Below are positions 42,386 to 51,227 of a stretch of DNA of 64,000 nt, one piece after another. The notes under the pieces are model-generated. The model searched no databases, was not told the origin of the DNA, and saw only the letters and a program-made list of their open reading frames with translations. The stretch is taken from positions 1,674,001 through 1,738,000 of the forward strand of contig NZ_CP100128.1 of NCBI RefSeq assembly GCF_024207115.1, written 5' to 3'. Origin of the DNA: Chromobacterium sp. IIBBL 290-4 (GTDB taxonomy: Bacteria > Pseudomonadota > Gammaproteobacteria > Burkholderiales > Chromobacteriaceae). Positions within the stretch are counted from its first letter, which is position 1, and each line of letters opens with the position of its first letter. Both the position numbers and the translations under genes were made by a program.

Positions 42386-43221
42386 GCGTGGGCCGGGCCT
42401 GTCGATATGTCCAGCTGAGCCGCCAGGCCTATTACAAGCGCCGCCAAAGCGAAAGCCATCGTGCCGAACGGAATGGCAAAGTGATCGCGTGGGTGAGGGA
42501 CGTGCGCTTGCGCCAGCCCCGACTGGGAACGCGGAAGCTGCACCATGTGCTGCAATCGCGAATGGCGGAAGCGGGGATCAAGCTGGGACGGGACGGTTTG
42601 TTCGATCTGTTGCGTACAGCCCGCCTGCTGGTCGTGCCGCAGCGGGCGTACCATAAGACCACACACAGTCACCATCGCTTTTACCGCCATCCTAATCTGC
42701 TCAAGGCCGGGCCGCACCAAGTCGTCCCGACGGGGCCGGAGCAGGTCTGGGTGGCGGATATCACCTACTTGCCGACAGCGCAGCGGTTTGCTTACCTGAG
42801 TCTCGTGACTGACGCTTACTCAAGGAAAATTGTTGGGTATCACGTGCATGACAGCCTGCAGGCGGAGGAAGTCAGCGGAGCCCTCAAAATGGCCTTGCGG
42901 ACGCGACGTTCACGGCAGCCGTTGATTCACCACTCCGATCGCGGCATTCAGTATTGTTCGGCCTACTATCAGCAGATCCACGAACGACACGGGCTGATGT
43001 GCTCAATGACGGATGGCTACGATTGCTACCAGAATGCCCTGGCAGAGCGGGTGAACGGCATTCTAAAAGGCGAACTGCTGCTGCATCGCCCAGCCGATTT
43101 GCAGCAGGCGAGGAAAATGGTGGAGCAGTCGGTGAGGATCTACAACCAGGAGCGCCCTCACCAGGGCTTGAAATACAAGACGCCCGATGAGGTACATCGG
43201 GCGTCTGTCGCGAGCATCTGA
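42382..43221 (+). CDS. IS3-family transposase OrfB (DDE catalytic part)
   Basis: The 279-residue region has SRQAYYKRR, then the integrase core rve domain: D in WVADITYLPT, D in LIHHSDRGIQYCS and E in NALAERVNGILKGELL, the DDE triad. It ends YNQERPHQGLKYKTPDE. The first start-like codon is a TTG at 42382 overlapping orfA. It is probably made mainly as the OrfAB fusion through the upstream slippery site. Confidence 0.92.
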   Translation: MSVGRACRYVQLSRQAYYKRRQSESHRAERNGKVIAWVRDVRLRQPRLGTRKLHHVLQSRMAEAGIKLGRDGLFDLLRTARLLVVPQRAYHKTTHSHHRFYRHPNLLKAGPHQVVPTGPEQVWVADITYLPTAQRFAYLSLVTDAYSRKIVGYHVHDSLQAEEVSGALKMALRTRRSRQPLIHHSDRGIQYCSAYYQQIHERHGLMCSMTDGYDCYQNALAERVNGILKGELLLHRPADLQQARKMVEQSVRIYNQERPHQGLKYKTPDEVHRASVASI

Positions 43222-43431
43222 CCAGCGCATGCGGCGCGCTGGCAGGTGTCAACCTATGTCAGGACTGGACACATATTGCAAATGCTTTGAGCTGTTTTTG
43301 GTTTTTGTATTTAAAATTAGTGCTTTATTTTAAATCTATTTACTTGGTATCCTTGCGTTTACAAAAGCCGGCCGCAGGCGTGATCGATCGATGACGCGGC
43401 AGAGCCAGGCATAAAACAAGGTATCGGGACC

Positions 43432-44778
43432 ATGAAAACTATAATCGCCATCACGTTGCTGGCAGGCACGTTGGCGAGCGGCGCGGCGACAGCGCAGTCG
43501 GAGCAACCTCCCAGCGAGGCGCTCGACGGCGTGCTGTCCGCCGGCAAGCCGCTTTCCGAAAGCGAAGCCGCCGCCGCGGCCAGCCAATCCAAGCCTCAAG
43601 CGGGCAGCGCCACTTACACCTATCTGCGCTGTTATTACCGCCTCAACCCCGCGGCCAATCAGCCGCAAACCAGCTATGTCTGGGCCACCGACCCCAGCAG
43701 CGGAGACTATTACCGCGTCAACGGCTATTGGTGGTCGGGCAGCCTCGTCGCCTTGAAGAATATGTTCTACAGCGACGTCAGCCAGGACACCTTGCGTTCG
43801 GTCTGCCAGAGCACGCTGGCCAAGCAGGGCATCAATCGCCCGCTGGCGCTGACGGCCGCCGCCAACAACGCCTTGTCTTACAATCACACCATCTGGACGC
43901 TGGACAGCGCCGCACAGGGCAGCGGCATCAACAAGATGATCGTGTTCGGCGACAGCCTGTCCGACACCCAGAACATGTACGGCGCTTCGCAGTGGAAGCT
44001 GCCCACGGCCAAAAGCTGGTATATCGGCCGCTTCAGCAATGGCCGCGTCTGGGTGGAGCATCTGGCCGATCAGCTGAGCCTGCCGGTGTACAACTGGGCG
44101 ATAGGCGGCGCGGCCGCCGACCAGCACCTGGTGGTGCCGGGCCTGCTGCAGGAAGTGGAGTCCTGGACCCAGTACATGCAGAAGGCGCCGAATTATCGGC
44201 CGGAAAACTCCTTGTTCACCATGCTGATAGGCGGCAACGACCTGCTGAACTACGGCCGCACCGTCGATCAGGTGATCGCTGATCAGAGCAAGGCGCTGGA
44301 GAAGGTGATCGCCGCCGGCGGCCGCAATATCGTGGTGTTGAACCTGCCGGACCTGTCGCGCACGCCGGCCGGCAGCAGCGGCGGCAAGGCCGCGCAACTG
44401 GCGCAGCAGGTGAAGGACTACAACCTCAAGCTGGCCGCGCTGGTGGCGAACCTGCAGCAGAAATACGGCGCCAGCCTGCGTCTGCGCCAGTTCGACGCCT
44501 ACAGCATGTTCAATGACCTGCTGACCAATCCGGCCAAGTACCAGGTGAGCAATGCGACGCAGTCCTGCCTCAATATCGCCGCCAACGCCAGCCTGCCCTA
44601 TGTGTCCGGCCAAACGCCGCGCGCGGAGTGCGGCAACGCCGACGCCTACGTGTTCTGGGACAATCTGCACCCGACCACGCACACCCACCTGCTGCTGGGC
44701 AACTTCGTCGCCGATTTCGTGCGGCAGCAAGGCTACCCGCTCTCTTTGCAGGCCAAGATGAAGGCGCGCCGCCGCTGA
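43432..44778 (+). CDS. Secreted GDSL-family lipase/phospholipase, copy 2
   Basis: The 448-residue protein has a signal peptide (MKTIIAITLLAGTLASGAATA), a short low-complexity stretch and the same two-domain build as the copy at 39338. This is TYTYLRCYYR...MFYSDVSQDTLRSVCQ, then FGDSLSDTQN, NWAIGGAA, LIGGNDLLNYG and DNLHPTTHTHLLLG. The two mature proteins look clearly paralogous along their entire length. The AT-rich 160 bases upstream, between the IS element and the ATG, must hold the promoter. A strong terminator follows. Confidence 0.88.
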   Translation: MKTIIAITLLAGTLASGAATAQSEQPPSEALDGVLSAGKPLSESEAAAAASQSKPQAGSATYTYLRCYYRLNPAANQPQTSYVWATDPSSGDYYRVNGYWWSGSLVALKNMFYSDVSQDTLRSVCQSTLAKQGINRPLALTAAANNALSYNHTIWTLDSAAQGSGINKMIVFGDSLSDTQNMYGASQWKLPTAKSWYIGRFSNGRVWVEHLADQLSLPVYNWAIGGAAADQHLVVPGLLQEVESWTQYMQKAPNYRPENSLFTMLIGGNDLLNYGRTVDQVIADQSKALEKVIAAGGRNIVVLNLPDLSRTPAGSSGGKAAQLAQQVKDYNLKLAALVANLQQKYGASLRLRQFDAYSMFNDLLTNPAKYQVSNATQSCLNIAANASLPYVSGQTPRAECGNADAYVFWDNLHPTTHTHLLLGNFVADFVRQQGYPLSLQAKMKARRR

Positions 44779-44801
44779 TCCCTGGGTGTTGCCATGCACG
44801 C

Positions 44802-44835
44802 AAACCGCATGCTGATGCAGCATGCGGTTTTTTCT
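44802..44835 (+). terminator. Intrinsic terminator after the second lipase gene
   Basis: A 13-base perfect stem AAACCGCATGCTG / CAGCATGCGGTTT with a three-base loop and TTTTTT. Confidence 0.93.
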
Positions 44836-44892
44836 TGTCTGCGCGCCATGGGCAATGCTTAACTATGCGTCCGACATTCTTTCAAGCCCGCC

Positions 44893-45987
44893 ATGTTCAC
44901 CTTTCCTTTGGATAGCCGCGAGCTGTTCGCCGAGCGCCGCCGCCAGTTCGCCGGCTGGGGCATTCCCCGCGTCTGCATGGACCGGGTGGAGAGCCGGGTG
45001 GTCGATGTATGGCGGGACGGCGAGGGCGGCTGGAGCCGCGAGTGGGCGCGCGAGGCGGAACAGGCGGTTGAGCGCCGGCGCTGGCTGCTCGCCGCGCATT
45101 TGTACGGCGCGGCCTGTTTCCCGGTCGCCAATACGCCCTTGCGGCGCGAAGCGCAGCGCTTGCAAGTGGCCTGTTTTCTGCGCGCTTCGGCGTGGTTTCC
45201 TTGCCGGTTCGAGCGTTTGGAGCTGCCAGGCCTGGGCGCGGCGCACCTGTACCAGCCGCATGGCGAGGGTGCCTGGCCCTTGGTATGCCTGAGCGGCGGC
45301 GTCGATACCGGCAAGATCGCGCTGCATAGACTGGCCTTGGCATTGGCGCGGATAGGCCGGTTCCGGGTCTTGGCCGTGGATATGCCGGGAACCGGCGAGA
45401 GTTCCCTGCCGCTGCGGGCGGATTCGGAAGGCTATTATCGCGCATGGCTGGCACGCTTCGCCCAGGGCGGCCCGCGCGCGCTGTTGGGCATCAGTTTCGG
45501 CGGGCATTGGGCCGCCAAGCTGGCGCTCGGGGGCGAGGTGGACGCGGCGGTCAATCTGGGCGGTCCGCTGATAGGCGCCGCGGAGCTGGATGCGGACTAC
45601 GCCGCCGCCTTGCCCAATGGCATGAGCGGCATTGTCGCCCATGCGCTGGGCTTGGCCGCCATGCCGTCCGCCGAAGAGGCGCTGGCCTTATTGCAGTTGT
45701 TTTCCCTGCGCCGGCAAGGGCTGCTGGATGGTTGCGACGCTGCGCCTTTGCTGGCGGTGAACGGCGAAGCCGATCCCTATGTGCCCGCCGCCGAAACCGA
45801 GGTGTTCCGCGCCTGGCCGCAGGCGGAGGTCTGGCGATTTTCCGGACTGGGCCATTGCGCGGCGGAAGCGCTGCCGCGGATCTTGCCGGCGCTGATTGCC
45901 TGGCTAAGAATGCGTTTGCATGGCGATACGCCGCTCAACCGGCTGGCTTGGCGCGCCAGCCGGGCGCTATTGCCGCGGTTGGCGTAG
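44893..45987 (+). CDS. FrsA-like alpha/beta hydrolase
   Basis: The 364-residue protein has a helical N-terminal part (EQAVERRRWLLAAHLYGAACFP) and then an alpha/beta-hydrolase core. The core has PLVCLSGGVDTGK, VDMPGTGES, the nucleophile elbow LLGISFGGHWA, an acid in NGEADPYVP and the histidine in GLGHCAAEALP. This build resembles the FrsA/DUF1100 esterases. No signal peptide. The substrate is unknown. The ribosome-binding site is poor (GCCCGCC before ATG). Confidence 0.75.
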   Translation: MFTFPLDSRELFAERRRQFAGWGIPRVCMDRVESRVVDVWRDGEGGWSREWAREAEQAVERRRWLLAAHLYGAACFPVANTPLRREAQRLQVACFLRASAWFPCRFERLELPGLGAAHLYQPHGEGAWPLVCLSGGVDTGKIALHRLALALARIGRFRVLAVDMPGTGESSLPLRADSEGYYRAWLARFAQGGPRALLGISFGGHWAAKLALGGEVDAAVNLGGPLIGAAELDADYAAALPNGMSGIVAHALGLAAMPSAEEALALLQLFSLRRQGLLDGCDAAPLLAVNGEADPYVPAAETEVFRAWPQAEVWRFSGLGHCAAEALPRILPALIAWLRMRLHGDTPLNRLAWRASRALLPRLA

Positions 45988-46072
45988 ACGGCGGGCGGCC
46001 GCTAAGCTTGGATGGGATGAAGACCACCTTACGGGGCCCGCGCGGCCCCGCCCGCATTGAGAAAGAACGCCC

Positions 46073-46267
46073 GTGACCGAAACCGCCGCTCCGCTGGTCC
46101 CGAAACCCTGCCCGAAATGCGGCGCGCCCGGCATGCTGGTGAAAGCCGGCTCGCGGCGGCTGTGGGTGCAGTGCAGCCGCTATCCGGAGCGGGGCAACTG
46201 CCCGGCCATCGGCGCGCAAGCGGACAACAAGAAGGAAGCCATTCTGAATTGGAATCGGCTCAAGTAG
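46073..46267 (+). CDS. Lar-like small zinc-ribbon protein
   Basis: The 64-residue protein has CPKCGAPGMLVKAG, a second cysteine pair (VQCSRYPERGNCPA) and the end KKEAILNWNRLK. The CPxCG...C..C...EAIxxWN pattern is that of the Lar restriction-alleviation family (PF14354), phage-derived proteins that modulate type I restriction. Here it stands outside the tail locus and near no restriction gene, so that role is uncertain. It starts at GTG 46073 behind GAAAG. Confidence 0.65.
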   Translation: MTETAAPLVPKPCPKCGAPGMLVKAGSRRLWVQCSRYPERGNCPAIGAQADNKKEAILNWNRLK

Positions 46268-46270
46268 CGC

Positions 46271-47062
46271 TTACTGATTGGCGCGCACCCAGCGGTGCCA
46301 TTGCGCGAACAGCTCCGGCGTGATGGCGGCGATGACCGAGCGCTTCCAGACCACGTCGCTCCAGTAGTCGTCGGTGTTCAGTGTGGCCAGGGTGGCGCCG
46401 GCTTCCTCGGCGATGACCGCGCCGGCGGCGTAGTCCCACAGCCTTTGGCCGCCATGCAGATAGAGATCGTAGCGGCCGGCCGCCAGGAAACACCAGTCCA
46501 GCGTGCTGGAGCCCATATTGCGCTGGCTGCCGCAGGGCGACACGCTGCCGATGCGCGCGGCCAGCTTGCCGGAGCGCAGGTATTTCACCTCGACGCTGGC
46601 GATGGCATCGCCCATGCAGTTGTTGATGGTTTTCAGCGGCAGCCGCTCGCCGTTTAGCCAGGCGCCGCGGCCGCGGCGGGCGTAGAACATCTCGTCCGAC
46701 ACCGGATTGTAGATCACGCCCAGCTCGCTTTTGCCATTCACCACCAGGCCGACCGAGATGGCGAAATAGGGCAGGCCGTTGACGAAGTTGGTGGTGCCGT
46801 CTATCGGGTCCACCACCCACAGGCCATCCGGGTTGGCCGTCCATAGCGCGTCCTGCTCTTCGCGCTCCATTTCTTCGCCCAGCACCGGATGCGGCAGGAT
46901 GGCGGGCAGGCCGCGCTGCAGCGCCTGCTGGCAGGCGAGGTCCGCTTCGGTGAACAGGGTGCCGTCGTCTTTTCGGCTCTTGCCGACGCGTAAAAAGCGC
47001 GGCATTACCTCGCGGGCGGCCACGTCGCGTACCAGCTGCATCACCTGTTCCAGCACCTGCAT
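46271..47062 (-). CDS. Inositol monophosphatase family protein (SuhB/HisN-like)
   Basis: The 263-residue phosphatase has the metal-binding LGEEME, WVVDPIDGTTNFVNGLPYF (core DPIDGTTNF) and WDYAAGAVIAEEAGA motifs of the lithium-sensitive phosphatase family. It could act on inositol-1-phosphate, as SuhB or on histidinol phosphate; the sequence alone does not decide. AGGAG before the ATG at 47062 fixes the start. It is divergent from rsmE. Confidence 0.9.
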   Translation of the reverse strand: MQVLEQVMQLVRDVAAREVMPRFLRVGKSRKDDGTLFTEADLACQQALQRGLPAILPHPVLGEEMEREEQDALWTANPDGLWVVDPIDGTTNFVNGLPYFAISVGLVVNGKSELGVIYNPVSDEMFYARRGRGAWLNGERLPLKTINNCMGDAIASVEVKYLRSGKLAARIGSVSPCGSQRNMGSSTLDWCFLAAGRYDLYLHGGQRLWDYAAGAVIAEEAGATLATLNTDDYWSDVVWKRSVIAAITPELFAQWHRWVRANQ

Positions 47063-47164
47063 CCTGTCTCTCCTGCAAAAATGCGTCGTCGCGGCGCAAA
47101 AGCGGTTTGCCGAATGAAGCAAACCTAGCAAAATACCGGTATCAACAGCGACTTTCAATATCTC

Positions 47165-47890
47165 ATGCCCAGGTTTTATCTCGATGCCGACCTCGCGGTC
47201 GGCCAGCAACTGTCTTTGCCCGATGCTGTGGTGCGTCATATCCAAGTATTGCGGCTGAATGCCGGCGACGCCATCACCTTGTTCAACGGCCGCGGCGGCG
47301 AATACCACGCGACGCTGACGGCGGTGATGAAACGCGACGCGCAAGGCCTGATTGAACGTTTCGACGACGTTTCACGTGAAACGCCGTTGTGGCTGGGGCT
47401 GGCGCAGGGCATCTCCAGCGGCGACAAGATGGAGTTCACGCTGCAGAAGGGCGTGGAAATGGGCGTGGCGGTGTTCCAGCCCATCGCCGCCGGCCGTTCG
47501 GTGGTGAAGCTCAGCGGCGAGCGCGCCGACAAGCGAGTGGCGCGTTGGCAGGAGATCGTGATTTCGGCTTGCGAGCAAAGCGGCCGCAACACGGTGCCGC
47601 AAGTGCTGCCCATTCTGAGCCTGCACGAGTGGCTGGCGCAGAAACAAGAAGCCGAGGTGCGGCTGGTGCTGTCGCCGCGCGGCGACAAGAGCCTGGCCGA
47701 GCTGGCCGAGCGTCCGGCGCGCAGCTGGCTGATGGTGGGGCCGGAAGGCGGCTTTTCCGGGCCGGAAGAGGACGCGGCGCTGGCGGCCGGCTGGACGCCG
47801 TTGAAGCTGGGGCCGCGCATTCTGCGCACCGAAACCGCCGCGCTGGCGGCTGTCGGCGCCATGCAGGCGGTGTGGGGGGATTACCGCTAG
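47165..47890 (+). CDS. rsmE: 16S rRNA m3U1498 methyltransferase RsmE
   Basis: The 241-residue SPOUT methyltransferase starts MPRFYLDADL and has HIQVLRLNAGD, GISSGDKMEFTLQKGVEMGV (core KMEFTLQKGVEMGV) and EIVISACEQSGRNTVP. Its SAM-binding trefoil knot is WLMVGPEGGFSGPEE and LGPRILRTETAALAA. It methylates U1498 in the decoding region. The gene contains a perfect 14-base parS core (47369-47382), read as VSRET, as in hutH. Confidence 0.94.
   Translation: MPRFYLDADLAVGQQLSLPDAVVRHIQVLRLNAGDAITLFNGRGGEYHATLTAVMKRDAQGLIERFDDVSRETPLWLGLAQGISSGDKMEFTLQKGVEMGVAVFQPIAAGRSVVKLSGERADKRVARWQEIVISACEQSGRNTVPQVLPILSLHEWLAQKQEAEVRLVLSPRGDKSLAELAERPARSWLMVGPEGGFSGPEEDAALAAGWTPLKLGPRILRTETAALAAVGAMQAVWGDYR
47369..47382. 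promoter_or_regulatory. parS site 6 (perfect 14-base core)
   Basis: GTTTCACGTGAAAC without mismatch, inside rsmE. The outer bases differ from the full 16-mer. Confidence 0.8.
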
Positions 47891-47919
47891 GGTGCGTCAC
47901 CCCGCAGGGGCGACGCACC
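47891..47919. repeat. Dispersed TAGGG-type hairpin repeat, copy 2
   Basis: Arms GGTGCGTC...CCCC / GGGG...GACGCACC. It begins at the last base of the rsmE stop codon TAG, as in copy 1 at the LysR gene. Confidence 0.65.
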
Positions 47920-47979
47920 AGCCATCTTGCCGCATGCGAATGATCGGCGCGGGATTCAAAGATGCGGTTGGGTGTTGAT

Positions 47980-48010
47980 GGCGAAACGCCCCGCAGGGGC
48001 TTCCGCCCTA
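47980..48010. repeat. Dispersed TAGGG-type hairpin repeat, copy 3
   Basis: Arms GGCG...GCCCC / GGGGC...CGCC. Read on the minus strand it begins TAGGGCGG, where TAG is the stop codon of the HD-GYP gene. Confidence 0.65.
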
Positions 48011-49222
48011 CAGGAAGCGCAGCGGGTCGATCTTCCACTTCTCAGGCGTTTCGTGTTTGACGATTTTGTCGCCGCCGCCGGCGCCCATGCCGCGCGACAG
48101 GTCGACGATCTCGGGCGGGATATGGGCATTGCTCTTGGTGCTGAAAATGACCTTCACTTTAGGCGAGACAAGGTTGTTTTCATTCTGCTCCACCACCACG
48201 CCTAGCCGGCCGCTCTCCAGCCGCACCAGCGTGCCGATAGGATAAATGCCTATCACCCGCATGAAGGATTGCACCAGCTGCGGATTGAAGTGGAACTTGG
48301 ACCATTCGTAGATTTTGCGCAGCGCGTCGGTAGGCGGCATGGCCTTGTGATAGCAGCGGGTGGAGGTGAGGGCGTCGTAGACGTCCACAATCGCCGCCAT
48401 CTGCCCCAGTTGCGAGATCTCCTCGCCCTTGAGGCCGGCCGGATAGCCGCTGCCGTCGTGGCGCTCATGATGCTGGCCCGCCACCAGGATGGCGGTCTCG
48501 GAGATGCCCTTGGTGTTGTTCAGGATTTGCTGGCTTTCCACCACATGGCATTTCATCACCTGGAATTCCTGCTCGGTGAGTTTGCCGGGCTTGTTCAGGA
48601 TTTCATCGGGCACCCGCATCTTGCCGATATCGTGCAGCATGCCGCCGATGCCGGCGTGGTGGATGATTTCCTTGCTCATGTTCAGGCCATTGCAGAAGCT
48701 GACCATCAGCGCGCCGACGCTGACCGAGTGCTGGAAGGTGTAGTTGTCCTTGTCCTTGATGCGGCATAGCGACAACAGCGCGCCGCCATTGCGCAAAATC
48801 GATTCCGTCAGCCGCTCCACTTGCGGCTCCACCAGCTCCAGCTCCACCTGCTTGCCCATCCGCGCATCCTGCAAGATGCCGCGCACGATCAGGTTGGCTT
48901 CGTTGTGGATCAGCTGGGCGCGGCCAAACTCTTGCGCGGCCTCGACTTTTCTTTCGACGGCGCGATGCTGGCTGGCGATCTCCAGCAACTGGCTTTCCAG
49001 CTGCTCGCGCACTTCGCCCGCCGTGGGCGCGGAAGGCAGGTCCAGTCCCCTGTTGGTGTCGATATAGACTTCATGGATGCCGGCCTCGACGATCTTTTCG
49101 ATTTCGCTGTCCTTGCGGACCAGGAAACGGTTGACCAGAAAGGGGTGGGACATCCAGTCGCAATTGAGGTCGTGGATGTACATGCCTACCCGCAGTTCGC
49201 TGATATCGATGCACTTGATCAT
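48008..49222 (-). CDS. HD-GYP phosphodiesterase with DUF3391 N terminus
   Basis: The 404-residue protein starts MIKCIDISELRVGMYIHDL, the DUF3391 signature. It then has an HD-GYP domain at residues about 140-310: FQHSVSVGALMVSFC, IGGMLHDIGKMRVPDEIL (core LHDIGK), GQHHERHDGSGYPAGLKG and VDVYDALTSTRCYHK. It should degrade cyclic di-GMP. A C-terminal beta-rich segment (GTLVRLESGRLGVVVEQ) follows. The ATG at 49222 is chosen because the family begins there; it has no good ribosome-binding site. Confidence 0.9.
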   Translation of the reverse strand: MIKCIDISELRVGMYIHDLNCDWMSHPFLVNRFLVRKDSEIEKIVEAGIHEVYIDTNRGLDLPSAPTAGEVREQLESQLLEIASQHRAVERKVEAAQEFGRAQLIHNEANLIVRGILQDARMGKQVELELVEPQVERLTESILRNGGALLSLCRIKDKDNYTFQHSVSVGALMVSFCNGLNMSKEIIHHAGIGGMLHDIGKMRVPDEILNKPGKLTEQEFQVMKCHVVESQQILNNTKGISETAILVAGQHHERHDGSGYPAGLKGEEISQLGQMAAIVDVYDALTSTRCYHKAMPPTDALRKIYEWSKFHFNPQLVQSFMRVIGIYPIGTLVRLESGRLGVVVEQNENNLVSPKVKVIFSTKSNAHIPPEIVDLSRGMGAGGGDKIVKHETPEKWKIDPLRFL

Positions 49223-49432
49223 TGCGCGTGTTTGAGAAACCGGACGGTAAGGTGGAAACAGGCTGCGCGCCATCCTTCGCTGGAGCCGCGCGGTTTTCTA
49301 CAAGCATCAACCTCAGCCGTCCGATTTGCAAGTATCGGACACAGCCATTTGCAATTCGACGCGGTCGCCTTGATCCATGGCAGAAGACGGGCGCCTTATG
49401 CCGATGCGGGCGAGGGCTTGGCCGGAACGGTC

Positions 49433-49460
49433 TTGTCGAGCCTGGCCAATTCGGTATATA
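49433..49460 (+). promoter_or_regulatory. Predicted promoter of the pyrBI leader
   Basis: TTGTCG at 49433-49438, a 16-base spacer and TATATA at 49455-49460, about 30 bases upstream of the leader peptide start. Confidence 0.5.
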
Positions 49461-49489
49461 GTCCCGCAGTTTTGTTCGGAACGGCAGTA

Positions 49490-49609
49490 ATGAGACAGGC
49501 AATACGACAGCGACGACCAGCATACGCACCCCGCGCGGGCGCGGCGGCGGCGTTGCCGTTTGGCGCCGCCGTTCCCGACGTTCCCGTATTCCAGAAGAAA
49601 AGCCCCTGA
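49490..49609 (+). CDS. pyrBI leader peptide (PyrL-like)
   Basis: A 39-codon frame starts at ATG 49490 ([15 protein letters not shown]...) and ends VFQKKSP at a TGA inside the first arm of the attenuator hairpin. As in enteric pyrBI, a ribosome following RNA polymerase closely would cover the hairpin and let transcription continue. With plenty of UTP the polymerase runs ahead and stops. A GGCGGCG/CGCCGCC hairpin around 49540-49570 could serve as the pause structure. There is no clear ribosome-binding site, so translation is inferred from the position of the stop. Confidence 0.6.
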   Translation: MRQAIRQRRPAYAPRAGAAAALPFGAAVPDVPVFQKKSP

Positions 49610-49628
49610 AGCCAGGGGCTTTTTTTTC
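49598..49628 (+). terminator. Attenuator upstream of pyrB
   Basis: Stem AGCCCCTG / CAGGGGCT with a four-base loop and a run of about eight Ts, 34 bases before the pyrB start. It overlaps the end of the leader peptide. Confidence 0.85.
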
Positions 49629-49661
49629 GTCCGCACAACCGCCAACACGAGGAAAGCGACC

Positions 49662-50582
49662 ATGGCCAATCCCCTGTACCGGAAACACATCATCTCCATA
49701 CCCGACTTCAGCCGCGAGGAACTGGAATTGGTGGTGGATACCGCTGGTCGCCTGAAACAGAACCCGAGAGGCGATTTGCTGAAGGACAAACTGGTGGCCA
49801 GCTGCTTCTTCGAGCCCTCCACCCGCACCCGTCTGTCGTTTGAAACCGCGGTGCAGCGCCTGGGCGGCAATATCATCGGCTTCGCCGACGGCGGCAATAC
49901 CAGCGCCAAGAAAGGCGAGACGCTGGCCGATTCCATCAAGATCATCAGCTCCTATACCGACGCGGTGGTGATGCGCCATCCCAAGGAAGGCGCGGCCCGT
50001 CTGGCCAGCCAGTTCTCCGCGGTGCCGGTGATCAACGGTGGCGACGGCTCCAATCAGCACCCGACCCAGACCCTGCTCGACCTGTTCACCATCCGCGAAA
50101 CCCAGGGCCGGCTGGATGGCCTGACCGTGGCCTTCGCCGGCGACCTGAAATACGGCCGCACCGTGCATTCGCTGGCGCAGGCCTTGTCGCTGTTCGGCGC
50201 GCGCTTCTACTTTGTGGCGCCGGAAGTGTTGGCGATGCCGGACTACATCTGCGAAGAACTGGACGAGAAGGGCATCCAGTACACGGTGGTGGATAGCCTG
50301 GAAGAGGTGATCCCGGAAGTGGACGTGCTGTACATGACCCGCGTGCAGCGCGAGCGTTTCGACGAGGCCGAGTTCAAGAAGATCCAGGGCCAGTACGCGC
50401 TGCGCGCCGAGATGCTGAAGGGCGCGCGCGCCAATATGAAGGTGCTGCATCCGCTGCCGCGCGTGGACGAGATCGCGGTGGATGTGGATGCCACGCCGCA
50501 CGCCTACTACTTCGAACAGGCCAAGAACGGCGTATTCGCCCGCCAGGCGCTGTTGTCGCTGGTGCTGAACGAAACTGTGTAA
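49662..50582 (+). CDS. pyrB: Aspartate carbamoyltransferase catalytic chain PyrB
   Basis: The 306-residue enzyme joins carbamoyl phosphate and aspartate, the committed step of pyrimidine synthesis. [15 protein letters not shown] and [15 protein letters not shown] are the carbamoyl-phosphate motifs, [14 protein letters not shown] and [11 protein letters not shown] the aspartate-side ones. It starts [20 protein letters not shown] like the enteric catalytic chain. The following gene encodes its regulatory chain, so the holoenzyme should be the allosteric c6r6 type. GAGGAAAG precedes the ATG at 49662. Confidence 0.96.
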   Translation: MANPLYRKHIISIPDFSREELELVVDTAGRLKQNPRGDLLKDKLVASCFFEPSTRTRLSFETAVQRLGGNIIGFADGGNTSAKKGETLADSIKIISSYTDAVVMRHPKEGAARLASQFSAVPVINGGDGSNQHPTQTLLDLFTIRETQGRLDGLTVAFAGDLKYGRTVHSLAQALSLFGARFYFVAPEVLAMPDYICEELDEKGIQYTVVDSLEEVIPEVDVLYMTRVQRERFDEAEFKKIQGQYALRAEMLKGARANMKVLHPLPRVDEIAVDVDATPHAYYFEQAKNGVFARQALLSLVLNETV

Positions 50583-50606
50583 TCAGGCAAGGAAAAGGAC
50601 AAGATC

Positions 50607-51065
50607 ATGCAATACACCCGCACCGTCGAAGCACTGAAGCAAGGCACTGTGATCGACCATATCCCGGCCGGAGAGGGCATCAAGATTCTGCGCCTGTTCA
50701 AGCTGGCCGAAAGCGGCGAGCGCGTCACCGTGGGCCTCAACCTGGTGAGCCGCCACATGGGCAGCAAGGACTTGATCAAGGTGGAGAATGTGGCCTTGAC
50801 CGAGGAGCAGGCCAACGAGCTGGCGTTATTTGCGCCGCAGGCCACGGTCAATGTGATCGAAAATTTCGAAGTGGTGAAAAAGCATAAACTTATGCTGCCG
50901 GAGGAGATTGAGGGCATTTTCTCCTGCCCGAACTCCAATTGCATTTCGCATCAGGAGCCGGTAAAGAGCCACTTCTACGTAAAAACACTTGCTCATGACA
51001 CAAAAATGAAATGCAAGTATTGCGAAAAGGTGTTCACTAGGGATATTGTTGTAGAAGTGCGCTGA
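50607..51065 (+). CDS. pyrI: Aspartate carbamoyltransferase regulatory chain PyrI
   Basis: The 152-residue protein has the N-terminal nucleotide-binding domain ([42 protein letters not shown], core) where CTP and ATP bind. The C-terminal zinc domain carries CPNSNC and CKYCEK, the four cysteines that contact PyrB. It starts 24 bases after pyrB. The operon ends at a hairpin at 51139. Confidence 0.95.
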   Translation: MQYTRTVEALKQGTVIDHIPAGEGIKILRLFKLAESGERVTVGLNLVSRHMGSKDLIKVENVALTEEQANELALFAPQATVNVIENFEVVKKHKLMLPEEIEGIFSCPNSNCISHQEPVKSHFYVKTLAHDTKMKCKYCEKVFTRDIVVEVR

Positions 51066-51138
51066 GTCGTACAAAGGGTGAGAATAGAGAAATATCAAGA
51101 AAAACACTGCATTCGACAGTGGCAGTAACAAAACCGGG

Positions 51139-51166
51139 AAGCGCCGCAGGCAACTGCGGCGCTTTT
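51139..51166 (+). terminator. Terminator of the pyrBI operon
   Basis: Stem AAGCGCCGCA / TGCGGCGCTT with a short loop, followed by TTTCATTTTC. Confidence 0.8.
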
Positions 51167-51227
51167 CATTTTCTGCGAAACTGTGTCGAACTTGCCCGCT
51201 TCCGCCGCCGGCGTTATCGTCCCGCCC

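Larger units (their letters stand above)
41931..43271 (+). mobile_element. Complete IS3-family insertion sequence
   Basis: The element is 1341 bases long with imperfect terminal inverted repeats of about 26 bases, 22 of them matching; both ends start TGTCC and share GTCCTG and GTTGACAC. It encodes orfA and an overlapping orfB with the DDE triad. The bases CAT directly flank both ends (41928-41930 and 43272-43274), consistent with a three-base target duplication. It lies between the methyltransferase terminator and the second GDSL lipase gene. Both frames are intact, so it may be active. Confidence 0.9.

Noticed and set aside
43336..44823. Long minus-strand frame opposite the second GDSL lipase
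   Set aside because: Entirely antisense to a gene with signal peptide, catalytic motifs and terminator.
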